A DNA stretch of 64,000 nucleotides from G965205255 sp965205255 (GTDB taxonomy: Bacteria > Pseudomonadota > Gammaproteobacteria > Pseudomonadales > Endozoicomonadaceae), in assembly GCA_965205255.1 (NCBI GenBank), contig OZ242051.1:1860001-1924000 (forward strand). The letters run 5' to 3'. Made by a program: the position numbers and the translations under genes. Positions 46,601 to 55,496 of the stretch are shown in pieces. The notes under the pieces were generated by a model. That model saw only the letters and a program-made list of their open reading frames with translations, made no database searches and was not told the origin of the DNA. Each line of letters starts with the position of its first letter. Position 1 is the first letter of the stretch.

Positions 46601-49600
46601 GTCTGGACCAAACTTCCGGATAATTCTGTTAGTGTTGTCGCCCGCAATGATCCACAACTGTTGCTGATAAGTTATCAGGTGACAACAGGAAGCCAGAATC
46701 AGGGTGAAAAGTTTGCACCTGTATTGGGTGTTGTTAAATCTGACACGTTAGGCCACCCCGTGGCACAATATACTTTTGCCATGAAACCTGATGTCAGAGT
46801 TTTGGGCAAACCGCTTTATCCACCGGCAGTTCAGGCGGAGTTAACAACACTGGAAGATCAGCTCAGACCTGTCACCAGTTTAACGGCTGAAAATAACTAT
46901 GGCTTGCTGCCACTTGCCGGAAGTAAGGGGTTGTTCGCCTTTGTCAACGATGCCATTAATGCAGGTGTTTGGCTGAGTAAAAGCACTATGCAGTATGATG
47001 GAATGGGTCATAAAGTTGAGCAAACCCAGCCCAATGGTGCAAAGGTACACTGGAAATGGCAAAACAACAACTTGGTGGCAACCATCGCTCCCAATCAAAG
47101 CCTGATACACGATACGATAAACCTTCAGGGTAAAAAAGTGGCACGGTGTGTCAAGCCGTTAGGTCAGTCTGACTGCCATGTATTAGGAACACGGCAGTAC
47201 GATGACACAGGAGAACTGATATCTCAGCATGATGAATACGGCAATCAAATAAGGTACACCTACGACGAAGACGGTCGTATGCTTAGCATGATAACACCTG
47301 CCACTAAAACGGACAAAGGTCATGTTTTTACTTATACCTACAACAGTTTTGCCAGAACCGGTGAGTCTGTTGATGGTGTACTTTATGAGACCTTCAAATA
47401 CGACCCTGATACTTGGTTGCTGACCGATACAGACGAGGCAATCAGTCATCTGCATTATGATTATGACCCAAATACTTTACAACTGATTAAAGTGACTCGG
47501 AGCGCACCGGTCAGTTTTAAATCACCGGTGGGTATTCACTATCCTGGTGGTTTTGAAACAATGAGTTACAACCGTTACGGACAGGCGGTCAGCCTGCGTG
47601 ATTTTGCAGGAAACAGATACAAAGCCCTGCACGATAAACTCGGCAGAGTCATTCAGACTGAAGTCATTTTGCCGAATCAGACCGAAACCACGATGCTAAC
47701 TGCTGTTCAGTACGATGATTACTTTAACCGTCCGGTGAAAATAATTAACGGTATCGGGATTGCCAGATACTTCACATATGACGCTCTGGGTAAGCTCACA
47801 ACAACCACTGATAAGCAGGGCAATAAAACGTTACAAACATTAAGTTACACTTATGACTTGAAGACCGGCAATATTGTCACTTTCACCCGATCAGAAGACA
47901 ATAATAGCGCAACACAGCGTTATACTTATGACAATAACACAAACAATCTGACGTCAATGTTATGCAGTGTAACAGGGCAATCTGATAAAGCCAGTTCACT
48001 GTGTCCGCGTGATACGGTTTTATCCGGCAGTCATTTAACAACACCGCCAGTTATTATGGCACAAAAGTATACGTTTGATGACTGGAACAATATCAAAAGT
48101 GTTAGCGAAAAGTTAGTCACCTCAGAGGGACAGTCAACCAGCAAAACGACAACATATACTTATGCAAGTCAGAATGCTAACGGTGATCACTTTGATCCAC
48201 ACCGCATGATCGCCTTTAATACACAATGGCAGGATAGTGTATCGGATACCAGTGTTGCTCCCAAGACAATAGTTTACGACAGTTTAGGCAGGGTTATCAA
48301 AGATGCAGACGGTAATACCCTGCATTATAATGCGCTTGGGCAGCAGGACGGGTTTACTAATGTGCGCACTCACGGGCATACAGTATATACCTATGATGCA
48401 ACAGGTCACCAGGTAGCAGAGCAGCCCTTTGATAGTCAGGGCCGAGCGTTGCAGGCTCCTTTATATATGATATATCAGGGTGATACTGTTGCAGAACAGG
48501 TGCAAAATGATGCCACGGGAAAAACGCATGTAAGTGTAGAACTGACTGGTGCCGCTCACAGTGAAGACAACCGCATTACCCGCTGGTATCTCCATGATTA
48601 TAAGGGTGATGTTATCGTAGCTGTTGATGCGTCGGGTCAAAAAATCAGTGATCATGTCTATAGTCCTTACGGTATGGATGAAGATCTGCTAAGCAGTCGT
48701 GAGCAGGCATTACCGCAAAAGTTTGATCTTGCCACGCAAGCCCCCTGGTGGAAAAGCCATCAGCCAGCCTTTGACGGCCAGATGAGTGATCCGGTGACAG
48801 GGTATCAGTTTTTAGGTGGAGGCTATCGCGCATACAACCCGGTTTACCGACACTTTATGAGCCACGACAGTTACAGTCCATTTGCCAAAATAAATGGTTA
48901 TGGATTTGGTGATAACAACCCAATAATGAACACCGACCCAACAGGACATTTACCCAAATGGGCAGGTATTGTTTTGGGAGCGCTTGGTATTGGTATGGCA
49001 ATAGCTTCTGCCGTCTTGCTTCCTATAGCTTTGACTTCCGCCGCTATTGCTACTGGGGTGGGTGCATCTGTTCTATCTACTGCTACTCAGCTTTATATAC
49101 CAATTCTTGCTCTTGGTACAATGGGTGTAGCATCTGGTAGTCTACAAATAAAAGATAATGTTTCAGCCAATTCATCCAGCACATTTTCTGAACTTGATAT
49201 TGCATTAGGATTCATGGGCAGTATTTCCGCACTAACTTCTGGTGGTGTGATGTTTGGTGCAGGTGTTGTCGGTGGCATTTTTGGTGTCGAAGAATCAACC
49301 GCTTCTTTGATTATGGCTACTGGTGCTATCGGCGCAATGTCAGGAGTTCTTGGTACGACTTCATCAGGCATGTCAATTGAAGCCGATGGTGATCATAGCA
49401 AACCCAGCACAGATTATTTGCTATCCATTGATATGCTCAATTATATTAATATGTGCTTAATGGCCACAGCTATTATTTTAGATACAGGCACAACATTTTG
49501 GATGTTTGCCAAAGGTATTAGGCCAGAAGTTTCACAGAGAGCAACCTCGCAACGCAGTACAAGTTCCGAAGCACTTCTACAAACTCCCAATGCCCCTTCA

Positions 49601-50077
49601 TCTTTACCTCCACCCACAAACGCAGAAAGCCAGATTCCTTTTGTTTCTAGCGAACAAAATGCTCTTTATCCAGACCTATCTAATATGTCAAGGCCTGAGG
49701 AGGAGGAGGCTAGTAATGTAGCAAGACACGGGTCAGGATGGCCTTCAGTCAGACAAAATAACATTCGGCAGGCTATTGAGCAAGCTACTGATAAAAACGG
49801 AACCGCAATGATTAATGAGTATGGTGAGTTGAAAATAATGCCTAACACGGGAGACGAGCTAACGTTAGACAATTTAACCCCTAATGACGGGCAGGCGTAT
49901 GAACTCCATCATAAAATTACAGCTATAAGACAACAAAGACCTCCTCCTGAAGGCTGGAATCATCCGGGTGCATCAGCTGATGTATTAACCCATGGCGGAG
50001 AAAATCCAGGGGCCTCCATGAAATATGTTGTTCAGGAACTTCTGAACTGGAATGGATTCCCTCCAAATTCAATATAA
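43604..50077 (+). CDS. Rhs/YD-repeat protein, tandem copy 3
   Basis: A 2157-residue protein with the same order as copies 1 and 2: signal peptide, YD-repeat cage, RHS core and hydrophobic tip ending LNWNGFPPNSI. Most substitutions against copy 2 lie after DPTGH (e.g. residues around 1795-1815 and 1900-1930). The complete uvrD lies convergent just downstream, so this is probably the ancestral position. A shared core with a diversifying tip is the expected pattern for Rhs, but here by point changes rather than cassette exchange. Confidence 0.9.
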   Translation: MDNIVCEIIVKLTRLIIKALVGICVIPPFLLTFEQVAWAVSSNSHLPEHHVIRQSASVSSALPTNTKNTWLSFQQAGNGNKFHISPFTHLPVLSDGSVAMPSNANNFHGAFHSSVDPRTGTASLNMPVATTFYDHGQAKRSLILSYSGSPSPHGPDLLGLGAHWTFNVGTEHPSTSEVAGHKTTDLTTGDGHTLTMESDRNGQGQTYWHLLRHKLKDVTVSGEPGDWTIATSNGIREHLLYGYEDWEEGHDGQRVWFYYDRNGPTDMTRRLLYICGHPLTEDQAEGAVNACPDNGVRITYEAHDITIHAQQTVTIHTGETEGETQVTSVTLPPFSSENISNHGVPAHILFSYDTQGARPWLIKTITQPSGQINTFLYNDEANYDSLQPHGIPTGFNSASLPVVKEQIITPPPMYKNSLPVRHVWFQYSKGTTDLHNFTGYLSGFSHIPGKDNLFDRADSYTYTVAQDNGSSTTTTTYNKYHLPLTITQSDDLHHSLVLKNDATYSPWKGTTFAQLPSDYSLPKKTTKTLYSLTGTGQESTIKPATVLEQKRYNNNGQVIWKQDDYGRQTFTQYCPPQGDAHCPAMDPNWPQATWPEKTIEIPAQKTLAGATRYANLKASDDPEPAVEVEYNYKLIPVAKTYKQRISQYKKLLQQQWIRAKARWEKTYNSHSSVSSSATTNLFSQSRFNHDVGQDTSSLAGSWEVSTKTVGTLPQNMVSHLTPGSPLPELTTDELSTKALYQYNPDPKSLTYGQLAHITITKYNRFSPIINGNVLQTDQAPLSDDQPGQQEQVDFNVTHRIDPKLHTRTTDVEVAHETPESAQQAPKLLKNNTRLVHADYRLSNDGELSLGQSVYSLDSGVKLSTEDTLKTLQTRWKYDAWLRPVQKTVTPVSGGHPQKTLWSYIFTRQEQASVKTMPNGSQEKVVYSGMGKKQKIISVWHRDKSLAGASMEGVSNWIADSKTTYTHAEKTASRTVYHADDNGRTVALTTTYGYDSLDRNVWTKLPDNSVSVVARNDPQLLLISYQVTTGSQNQGEKFAPVLGVVKSDTLGHPVAQYTFAMKPDVRVLGKPLYPPAVQAELTTLEDQLRPVTSLTAENNYGLLPLAGSKGLFAFVNDAINAGVWLSKSTMQYDGMGHKVEQTQPNGAKVHWKWQNNNLVATIAPNQSLIHDTINLQGKKVARCVKPLGQSDCHVLGTRQYDDTGELISQHDEYGNQIRYTYDEDGRMLSMITPATKTDKGHVFTYTYNSFARTGESVDGVLYETFKYDPDTWLLTDTDEAISHLHYDYDPNTLQLIKVTRSAPVSFKSPVGIHYPGGFETMSYNRYGQAVSLRDFAGNRYKALHDKLGRVIQTEVILPNQTETTMLTAVQYDDYFNRPVKIINGIGIARYFTYDALGKLTTTTDKQGNKTLQTLSYTYDLKTGNIVTFTRSEDNNSATQRYTYDNNTNNLTSMLCSVTGQSDKASSLCPRDTVLSGSHLTTPPVIMAQKYTFDDWNNIKSVSEKLVTSEGQSTSKTTTYTYASQNANGDHFDPHRMIAFNTQWQDSVSDTSVAPKTIVYDSLGRVIKDADGNTLHYNALGQQDGFTNVRTHGHTVYTYDATGHQVAEQPFDSQGRALQAPLYMIYQGDTVAEQVQNDATGKTHVSVELTGAAHSEDNRITRWYLHDYKGDVIVAVDASGQKISDHVYSPYGMDEDLLSSREQALPQKFDLATQAPWWKSHQPAFDGQMSDPVTGYQFLGGGYRAYNPVYRHFMSHDSYSPFAKINGYGFGDNNPIMNTDPTGHLPKWAGIVLGALGIGMAIASAVLLPIALTSAAIATGVGASVLSTATQLYIPILALGTMGVASGSLQIKDNVSANSSSTFSELDIALGFMGSISALTSGGVMFGAGVVGGIFGVEESTASLIMATGAIGAMSGVLGTTSSGMSIEADGDHSKPSTDYLLSIDMLNYINMCLMATAIILDTGTTFWMFAKGIRPEVSQRATSQRSTSSEALLQTPNAPSSLPPPTNAESQIPFVSSEQNALYPDLSNMSRPEEEEASNVARHGSGWPSVRQNNIRQAIEQATDKNGTAMINEYGELKIMPNTGDELTLDNLTPNDGQAYELHHKITAIRQQRPPPEGWNHPGASADVLTHGGENPGASMKYVVQELLNWNGFPPNSI

Positions 50078-50114
50078 CAGCAATCTATTAAAGTCTGCTC
50101 ATAACAGCAATCAG

Positions 50115-50146
50115 AACCTGGTTTTGGCATTATATGCTACCAGGTT
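50115..50146. terminator. Hairpin between Rhs copy 3 and uvrD
   Basis: AACCTGGT...ACCAGGTT, 8-bp stem; the uvrD stop codon (complement of 50130-50132) lies in the loop. It is a plausible shared terminator for the convergent pair but without a strong T-run. Confidence 0.4.
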
Positions 50147-52313
50147 GCGCTGTTAGTTTTGCTTGTGATAACATCAGCCTTTTAGTTCCTTTGTCAGCAA
50201 AACTAACAACAACTATTGTACGTACTCCTTCACCTTCATAGCCTGTTAAAGTGCCCTCACCAAATATTGGGTGATGAACCTGTTGCCCTAAAGCAAACTC
50301 ACAGTCAGCGACCGGTGTTTTATAAAAAGGTTTTCTCGCTGTTAAAGGGCGAGTGAACTGAACGTTTGATATTCTGATGTCTTGTAATAAATTAGCAGGA
50401 ATTTCGTTAATAAAACATGAGCTCCTTTTGTTTTCTGTTCTACCATAAAGCGATCTGATTTGAGAAAAGCTCAAATACAATTGCTGTCTGGCGCGTGTAA
50501 TCCCTACATAAAATAATCGTCGTTCTTCTCCCAATCTGTCCTGTTCAGCAGACTGCACACTGGGAAACAGGCCTTCTTCTAAACCTGTAATAAATACAAT
50601 CGGAAACTCAAGACCTTTAGCCGAATGCAATGTCATCATTTGTACGCAGGCATTATCATTTTTTACCTGAGCATCTCCAGACTCCAGCACTGTTTGAGCA
50701 AGAAATGCTTCCAGGTCATTCTGTGGTTTCAATGTTTCCTGCGTTTCATTCAATAAATATTCTTTCGGATTAAATTGCTGACAAGCAGTAATTAACTCCT
50801 GCAGGTTTTCGATTCTGGACTTTCCCTTTTCACCTTTTTCCTGCTCGTGCATTGTACGCAATCCACTTTCTTCAATAACTATCTCCACCAGCCGAGAAAG
50901 AGACAGTTCATTAACCATTGACCTCAAATGTAAAATTAACTCTGTAAATGAGGTCAGCGATTGTTGAGCCCGGGATGGTATTGCTTTGTTTTCAATTAAA
51001 ACCTCTGCCGCCTGCCAAAGACTACACTTTTTACTTATAGCAACGTTGCGAATACATTCAAAAGTTTTATTTCCAATACCCCTTGGAGGAACATTTACCA
51101 CACGCTCAAATGATTCATTATTATTTGATTGATAAATAAGGTGTAAATAAGCCAAAGCATTTTTAATTTCTGCTCTTTCAAAAAAACGATGCCCTCCGTA
51201 TATTCGATAAGGAATGCCTGCTCGTAACATAGCTTCTTCAAGTACACGAGATTGTGCATTTGATCGATATAAAACAGAAATATCATTATAAGCTAAGCCA
51301 TCACTTAATTTTTTTGTGATAGTGTTGCAGATATATCGGGCTTCATCTGATTCATTAAAGGCGGTATATAAAGAAATGGGCTCACCATCTGTATTTTCTG
51401 TCCACAAGGTTTTACCAAGGCGATTTTCGTTATGCGCAATAACTGCATTGGCCGCTTTAACAATAGTTCCCGTTGAACGATAGTTTTGTTCTAGCCGAAC
51501 AGTAGCTGCTGATGGAAAGTCTTTACTAAATTTTTGTATGTTCTCAATGCGTGCTCCTCGCCAGCCATATATTGACTGATCATCGTCACCTACTGCCATG
51601 ATATGGCCAGATTTACCAGTAAGTAGACGCAACCAAGCATACTGCAAAGCATTTGTGTCCTGAAACTCATCTACCAAAATAAATTGGAAACGCTCACGAT
51701 AATGAGCCAAGATATCGGGCTGATTCAGCCACAATTCATGAGCACAAAGCAGTAATTCAGAAAAGTCTACCAACCCTGTTGCTTTTCTTTCTTGCTCATA
51801 AATACTAAATATCATTTGCATGGTTTGCTCAAAAACATCTGAACCAGGGTCTATGTTTTCGGGTCTCAAACCCTTATCTTTTTTTGAGTTAATGTAATAT
51901 TGTACCTGTTTCGGTGGATAGCGTTTATCATCAATATTCAGTGCTTTCATTAATCGTTTAATAATACGTAGCTGGTCATCGCTATCAATAATTTGAAAAT
52001 TTTCGGGTAGCCCGAGGTCTTTCCAGTGCATACGTAACAGTCGATGTGCAATTGAGTGAAATGTTCCCACCCACATACCATGTAGCTGCATATTTAAAAA
52101 TGATTGTATACGTTCCCGCATTTCTGTTGTGGCTTTATTAGTAAACGTAACTGCTAATATTGAACTTGGTGAAACATTTTTATGCTCTATGAGCCAGGCT
52201 ATACGCTGAGTTAACACGCGAGTCTTTCCACTGCCGGCACCGGCAAGAACCAACGCATGACCAAATGGCAATGTTATGGCATCGTATTGAGCTTTATTTA
52301 ATGAGTATGTCAT
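50130..52313 (-). CDS. uvrD: DNA helicase II
   Basis: A 727-residue superfamily 1A helicase, length as in E. coli UvrD (720). It acts in nucleotide excision and mismatch repair. Motifs: Q motif LNKAQYDAI; Walker A AGAGSGKT (24-31); motif Ia AVTFTNKAT; motif II VDEFQDTN; motif III AVGDDDQSIYGWRGA; motif IV RLEQNYRS; motif V VQMMTLHSAKGLEFPIVFITGLEEGLFP; motif VI EERRLFYVGITRARQQLYL. The C-terminal Tudor-like domain (GQQVHHPIFGEGTLTGYEG) is present. It is the only complete copy of three in the window. Confidence 0.97.
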   Translation of the reverse strand: MTYSLNKAQYDAITLPFGHALVLAGAGSGKTRVLTQRIAWLIEHKNVSPSSILAVTFTNKATTEMRERIQSFLNMQLHGMWVGTFHSIAHRLLRMHWKDLGLPENFQIIDSDDQLRIIKRLMKALNIDDKRYPPKQVQYYINSKKDKGLRPENIDPGSDVFEQTMQMIFSIYEQERKATGLVDFSELLLCAHELWLNQPDILAHYRERFQFILVDEFQDTNALQYAWLRLLTGKSGHIMAVGDDDQSIYGWRGARIENIQKFSKDFPSAATVRLEQNYRSTGTIVKAANAVIAHNENRLGKTLWTENTDGEPISLYTAFNESDEARYICNTITKKLSDGLAYNDISVLYRSNAQSRVLEEAMLRAGIPYRIYGGHRFFERAEIKNALAYLHLIYQSNNNESFERVVNVPPRGIGNKTFECIRNVAISKKCSLWQAAEVLIENKAIPSRAQQSLTSFTELILHLRSMVNELSLSRLVEIVIEESGLRTMHEQEKGEKGKSRIENLQELITACQQFNPKEYLLNETQETLKPQNDLEAFLAQTVLESGDAQVKNDNACVQMMTLHSAKGLEFPIVFITGLEEGLFPSVQSAEQDRLGEERRLFYVGITRARQQLYLSFSQIRSLYGRTENKRSSCFINEIPANLLQDIRISNVQFTRPLTARKPFYKTPVADCEFALGQQVHHPIFGEGTLTGYEGEGVRTIVVVSFADKGTKRLMLSQAKLTAQPGSI

Positions 52314-52595
52314 TTTTGTCTTGAAATTTTTTAAATCCAGAGGTTTGTCTAATATTTATTTTAACCTGTTTTAAGCCAGATCACATGATGTTTATTATTA
52401 ACCGCTTATTAACTCACCAACGCCTGAAATAAGTCACAATCCATGAGAATATATTGGGTGGCTCAAACAGAAGGCTGACTGAATTTTGTGTGGCATTAAC
52501 TTTTACAGAAAAAATAATAATATTTCCTGCAAGGGAAAACAGTAGTATACTTGGCGCACATTTCACAAAATCAGTGCTTTAGTAATTTTAATATT
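52314..52595. promoter_or_regulatory. Divergent region between uvrD and suhB
   Basis: About 280 bases between divergent starts; it must hold both promoters. I see no clear operator or other element. An in-frame TTG at 52551 would extend suhB but is not supported by homology. Confidence 0.35.
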
Positions 52596-53402
52596 ATGCA
52601 ACCAATGGTAACTATAGCCTTGCGTGCTGCTCGCAAGGCAGGTGATATTATCACCGGATCATTTGATCAGCTGGATAAGCTGAAAGTCGAAACTAAACAG
52701 GCTAACGATTATGTTACGCAAGTGGATAAAACTGCTGAAAAAGCTATTATTTACACTTTAAAAAAAGCCTACCCCGATCATAGTTTTCTTGGTGAAGAAG
52801 GTGGTCTTTTAGAAGGAAATCCTAATGGTTCAGACTACCAATGGGTGATTGATCCTTTAGATGGTACAACCAATTTTATCCGGGGCATTCCTCATTTTGC
52901 CGTTTCAATAGCCTGTTTTTATCGCGGAAGAGTTGAGCATGCAGTTGTGTTTGACCCCATGCGTGACGAGGCTTTTTGTGCCAGTCGAGGTTATGGTGCA
53001 AGTGTTAACAGCAGAAGGTTGCGGGTTTCTGATCGCCGAAGTCTTCAAGGTGCTCTGCTTGGTACAGGTCTGCCTTTCCGTGAGGACCAACAGCTCTATG
53101 CAGACAGCTACTATCAAATGCTTCGGGTACTTTCTTCTGGATTGGCTGGTATCCGTCGTCCAGGTGCGGCGGCGTTGGATTTGGCTTATGTGGCGGCAGG
53201 GCGTTTTGATGGTTTCTGGGAACTAGGGTTGAAACGATGGGACATGGCAGCAGGTATATTACTGATAACTGAAGCTGGTGGGCTTGTAAGCGATCCAAAA
53301 GGAGGCAATACCCATATGGATACAGGACATTTGGTATGTGGTACACCTAAATGCTTTAAAGAAATGTTGATTAGAATTCAACCGATAGTTAACTGTATTT
53401 AA
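52596..53402 (+). CDS. suhB: Inositol-1-monophosphatase
   Basis: A 268-residue Mg-dependent phosphatase of the IMPase family (E. coli SuhB 267 aa), which hydrolyses inositol phosphate; in enterics SuhB also acts in rRNA transcription antitermination. Metal-binding motifs: GEEGG (E67, E68), DPLDGTTNF (D86, D89) and the C-terminal WDMAAGILLITEAGG. The start MQPMVTIALRAARKAG aligns exactly with MHPMLNIAVRAARKAG of E. coli, so I reject the upstream TTG. Confidence 0.95.
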   Translation: MQPMVTIALRAARKAGDIITGSFDQLDKLKVETKQANDYVTQVDKTAEKAIIYTLKKAYPDHSFLGEEGGLLEGNPNGSDYQWVIDPLDGTTNFIRGIPHFAVSIACFYRGRVEHAVVFDPMRDEAFCASRGYGASVNSRRLRVSDRRSLQGALLGTGLPFREDQQLYADSYYQMLRVLSSGLAGIRRPGAAALDLAYVAAGRFDGFWELGLKRWDMAAGILLITEAGGLVSDPKGGNTHMDTGHLVCGTPKCFKEMLIRIQPIVNCI

Positions 53403-53541
53403 GTATTGACAGATTTTAGCTTCAAAGTTGTAAAATCTGTCCTTTACCTGTGTTGCTCTATTGCTCTTTTTATCAGAAGATATGACTGCGTGCATGTTAC
53501 CTTGCATGCCGTAGATTATGATATTACATGGGAAGCATTTT

Positions 53542-53961
53542 ATGATAAAAAGCATACAAACGGACAGGGCGCCAATAGCCATTGGTCCTTACTCACAGGC
53601 AGTGATTTGCGAAAACAAGGTATATACCTCAGGTCAGCTGGGTTTGATACCAGAGACAACCTCTTTTCCGGAAGGAGGCATTAAGCCTCAGGCTCGTCAG
53701 GCGTTACAAAATTTAAAAGCTATTTTTGATGCCGCCGGAACATCATTAGACAATGCCATCAAAGTGACTTGTTTTATAAAAAACATGAATGATTTTGATG
53801 AATTTAATGAAGTATACAATGAATTTTTTCATCACTGTAAACCTGCGCGATCTTGTGTTGAAGTATCAGGATTACCAAAAAATGCACTCATTGAGCTGGA
53901 AGCAATTGGTTTTATAAAATCTGACTCTTTGTTACAGACTAATGAACATAAGCAATTATAA
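53542..53961 (+). CDS. ridA: RidA reactive imine/enamine deaminase
   Basis: A 139-residue YjgF/YER057c/UK114-family protein that hydrolyses reactive enamines/imines such as 2-aminoacrylate. Signatures: IGPYSQAV near the N-terminus, VYTSGQLGL, ARQALQNLKAIFDAAG and the substrate-binding Arg in PARSCVEVSGLPKNALIELEAIGF. GGAAG precedes the ATG at 53542. It is followed by mmsB after 17 bases, so the two are likely co-transcribed. Confidence 0.95.
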   Translation: MIKSIQTDRAPIAIGPYSQAVICENKVYTSGQLGLIPETTSFPEGGIKPQARQALQNLKAIFDAAGTSLDNAIKVTCFIKNMNDFDEFNEVYNEFFHHCKPARSCVEVSGLPKNALIELEAIGFIKSDSLLQTNEHKQL

Positions 53962-53978
53962 ATATAGGTGAGCTTGCG

Positions 53979-54881
53979 ATGAAAACAATTGGTTTTATAG
54001 GTTTAGGTAACATGGGTGGGCCGATGGCTGCCAACCTATTAAAAGCAGGATTTAAGGTTAAAGGATTTGACCTTGCTCCTTCTATGCTAGAAAAATTTTC
54101 ATCTGCAGGCGGAATCCCTGTTCAGCATATTGAAGAAGCTGCTCGGAATGTGGATACAGTAATAACCATGCTACCTACGGGCAGGCATGTTGAGTCAGTT
54201 TATTGTTCTTCAAATGACTTACTGAATATTATTGATGATCACACAGTAGTAATAGATACAAGCACAATTGATGCAGATACCACTAAAAGAATTGCAGATT
54301 GTGCTCACAAAAAAGGTATTTCATTTTTAGATGCTCCAGTCTCTGGTGGTGTGAGTGGAGCCATTGATGGCACACTAACATTTATCGTAGGTGGAGATAA
54401 GTCAACCCTTGAAAAAGCAAGACCTTTATTTGATGCAATGGGCACAAAAATTTTTCACGCCGGAGCTGTGGGCAGCGGGCAAATCAGCAAAGCCTGTAAT
54501 AATATGTTGCTGGCCATTTTAATGGCAGGAACAGCAGAAGCTCTTGCTCTTGGTAAAGCCAATGGTCTGGATGTTTCAGTGTTGTCTGAAATTATGAAAA
54601 ACAGTTCTGGTAATAACTGGGCGCTACAACTGTATAACCCCGCCCCGGGAGTAATGCAGAACGCACCATCGAGCAATAGTTACCAAGGTGGTTTTGCGAT
54701 AAAACTTATGCTAAAAGATTTAGACCTTGCATTATCTAATGCAAAAGACAATCAGGCTATTGTTCCTATGGGATCTCTTGCCAGAAATTTGTTTTCAATT
54801 CACAGAAATAACAGCAATGAAGATTTGGATTTTTCAAGTATTTATCAGTTGTTTCAAAGTTATACAAAAACCTGTTTCTAA
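53979..54881 (+). CDS. mmsB: 3-Hydroxyisobutyrate dehydrogenase family protein
   Basis: A 300-residue beta-hydroxyacid dehydrogenase. The NAD-binding GLGNMGGPMA lies at residues 9-18, the substrate motif DAPVSGGVSGA at 118-128 and the catalytic Lys is K171 in GQISKACNNMLLA. It most likely oxidises 3-hydroxyisobutyrate in valine breakdown; a tartronate-semialdehyde role is possible. AGGTGAG lies upstream. The last residues (YTKTCF) and the stop codon are read from the end of a MITE inserted at 54863, so the native C-terminus has been replaced or trimmed. Confidence 0.9.
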   Translation: MKTIGFIGLGNMGGPMAANLLKAGFKVKGFDLAPSMLEKFSSAGGIPVQHIEEAARNVDTVITMLPTGRHVESVYCSSNDLLNIIDDHTVVIDTSTIDADTTKRIADCAHKKGISFLDAPVSGGVSGAIDGTLTFIVGGDKSTLEKARPLFDAMGTKIFHAGAVGSGQISKACNNMLLAILMAGTAEALALGKANGLDVSVLSEIMKNSSGNNWALQLYNPAPGVMQNAPSSNSYQGGFAIKLMLKDLDLALSNAKDNQAIVPMGSLARNLFSIHRNNSNEDLDFSSIYQLFQSYTKTCF

Positions 54882-55020
54882 CTACTGTTATGAGCATGCT
54901 TTTGTGACTTGCCGTTAACGGTGAAGTGAGGAGTAATAGCCATCTTTTGCAAGGAGCTTCAACGCATAACAACAAGATCAGCAAAGTAGCACAATACGAA
55001 ATTAGAAGCAGGTTTTTATT
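54863..55020. mobile_element. MITE copy B, overlapping mmsB end
   Basis: 158 bases between TACAAAAACCTGTTTCTAAC and ATTAGAAGCAGGTTTTTATT. The inside is the reverse complement of copy D (TGTTATGAGCATGCTTTT, TCAACGCATAACA). It provides the TAA stop of mmsB and separates it from the convergent dtd. Confidence 0.85.
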
Positions 55021-55043
55021 GGTCAAAAGAGTGATTCTTGGGG

Positions 55044-55496
55044 TTACTCCCGATTAGTGCTGTCCATTACAATAGTCACAGGACCGTCATTGGTGAGCTT
55101 TATTTGCATGTCGGCACCGAACTGACCTGTGGCGATAGTTTTGCCAAATTTCCGGCCTAGTGTACTGATAAATGATTCATATAAAGGAACTGCCACTTCA
55201 GGTGGGGCAGCACTAGTATAAGAAGGCCGGTTACCTTTTTTAGTACTGGCATAAAGTGTAAATTGGCTTACTACCAAAATATCTCCATCAATATCTCTTA
55301 TCGATAAATTCATCTTGTTTTGCTCATCGGAGAAAATACGCAGCTGAACAATTTTTTTACACAACCAGTCAACGTCATTTTGAGTATCTATATTATTAAT
55401 ACCGACAAAAATCAACAGACCATTTCCAATATTTGCTTTTTGAAGGTTATCTATGCTCAGTGAGGCATGTTCCACGCGCTGAATAACAATCCGCAT
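55044..55496 (-). CDS. dtd: D-aminoacyl-tRNA deacylase
   Basis: A 150-residue cytoplasmic enzyme that hydrolyses D-aminoacyl-tRNA, preventing D-amino acid misincorporation. Conserved motifs: start MRIVIQRVEHASL, active-site SQFTLYA, GNRPSYTSAAPPE, and the Gly-cisPro motif TNDGPVTIVMDS near the C-terminus. Length is standard (145-150 aa). Confidence 0.96.
   Translation of the reverse strand: MRIVIQRVEHASLSIDNLQKANIGNGLLIFVGINNIDTQNDVDWLCKKIVQLRIFSDEQNKMNLSIRDIDGDILVVSQFTLYASTKKGNRPSYTSAAPPEVAVPLYESFISTLGRKFGKTIATGQFGADMQIKLTNDGPVTIVMDSTNRE

Noticed and set aside
28788..49872. Many 60-116 codon ORFs overlapping the Rhs genes on both strands
   Set aside because: They recur at identical offsets in the three copies because the DNA is duplicated, lack ribosome sites and are shadows of the Rhs frame.
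53406..53684. ORF overlapping the ridA start
   Set aside because: Different frame from ridA, no homology visible and poor initiation context.
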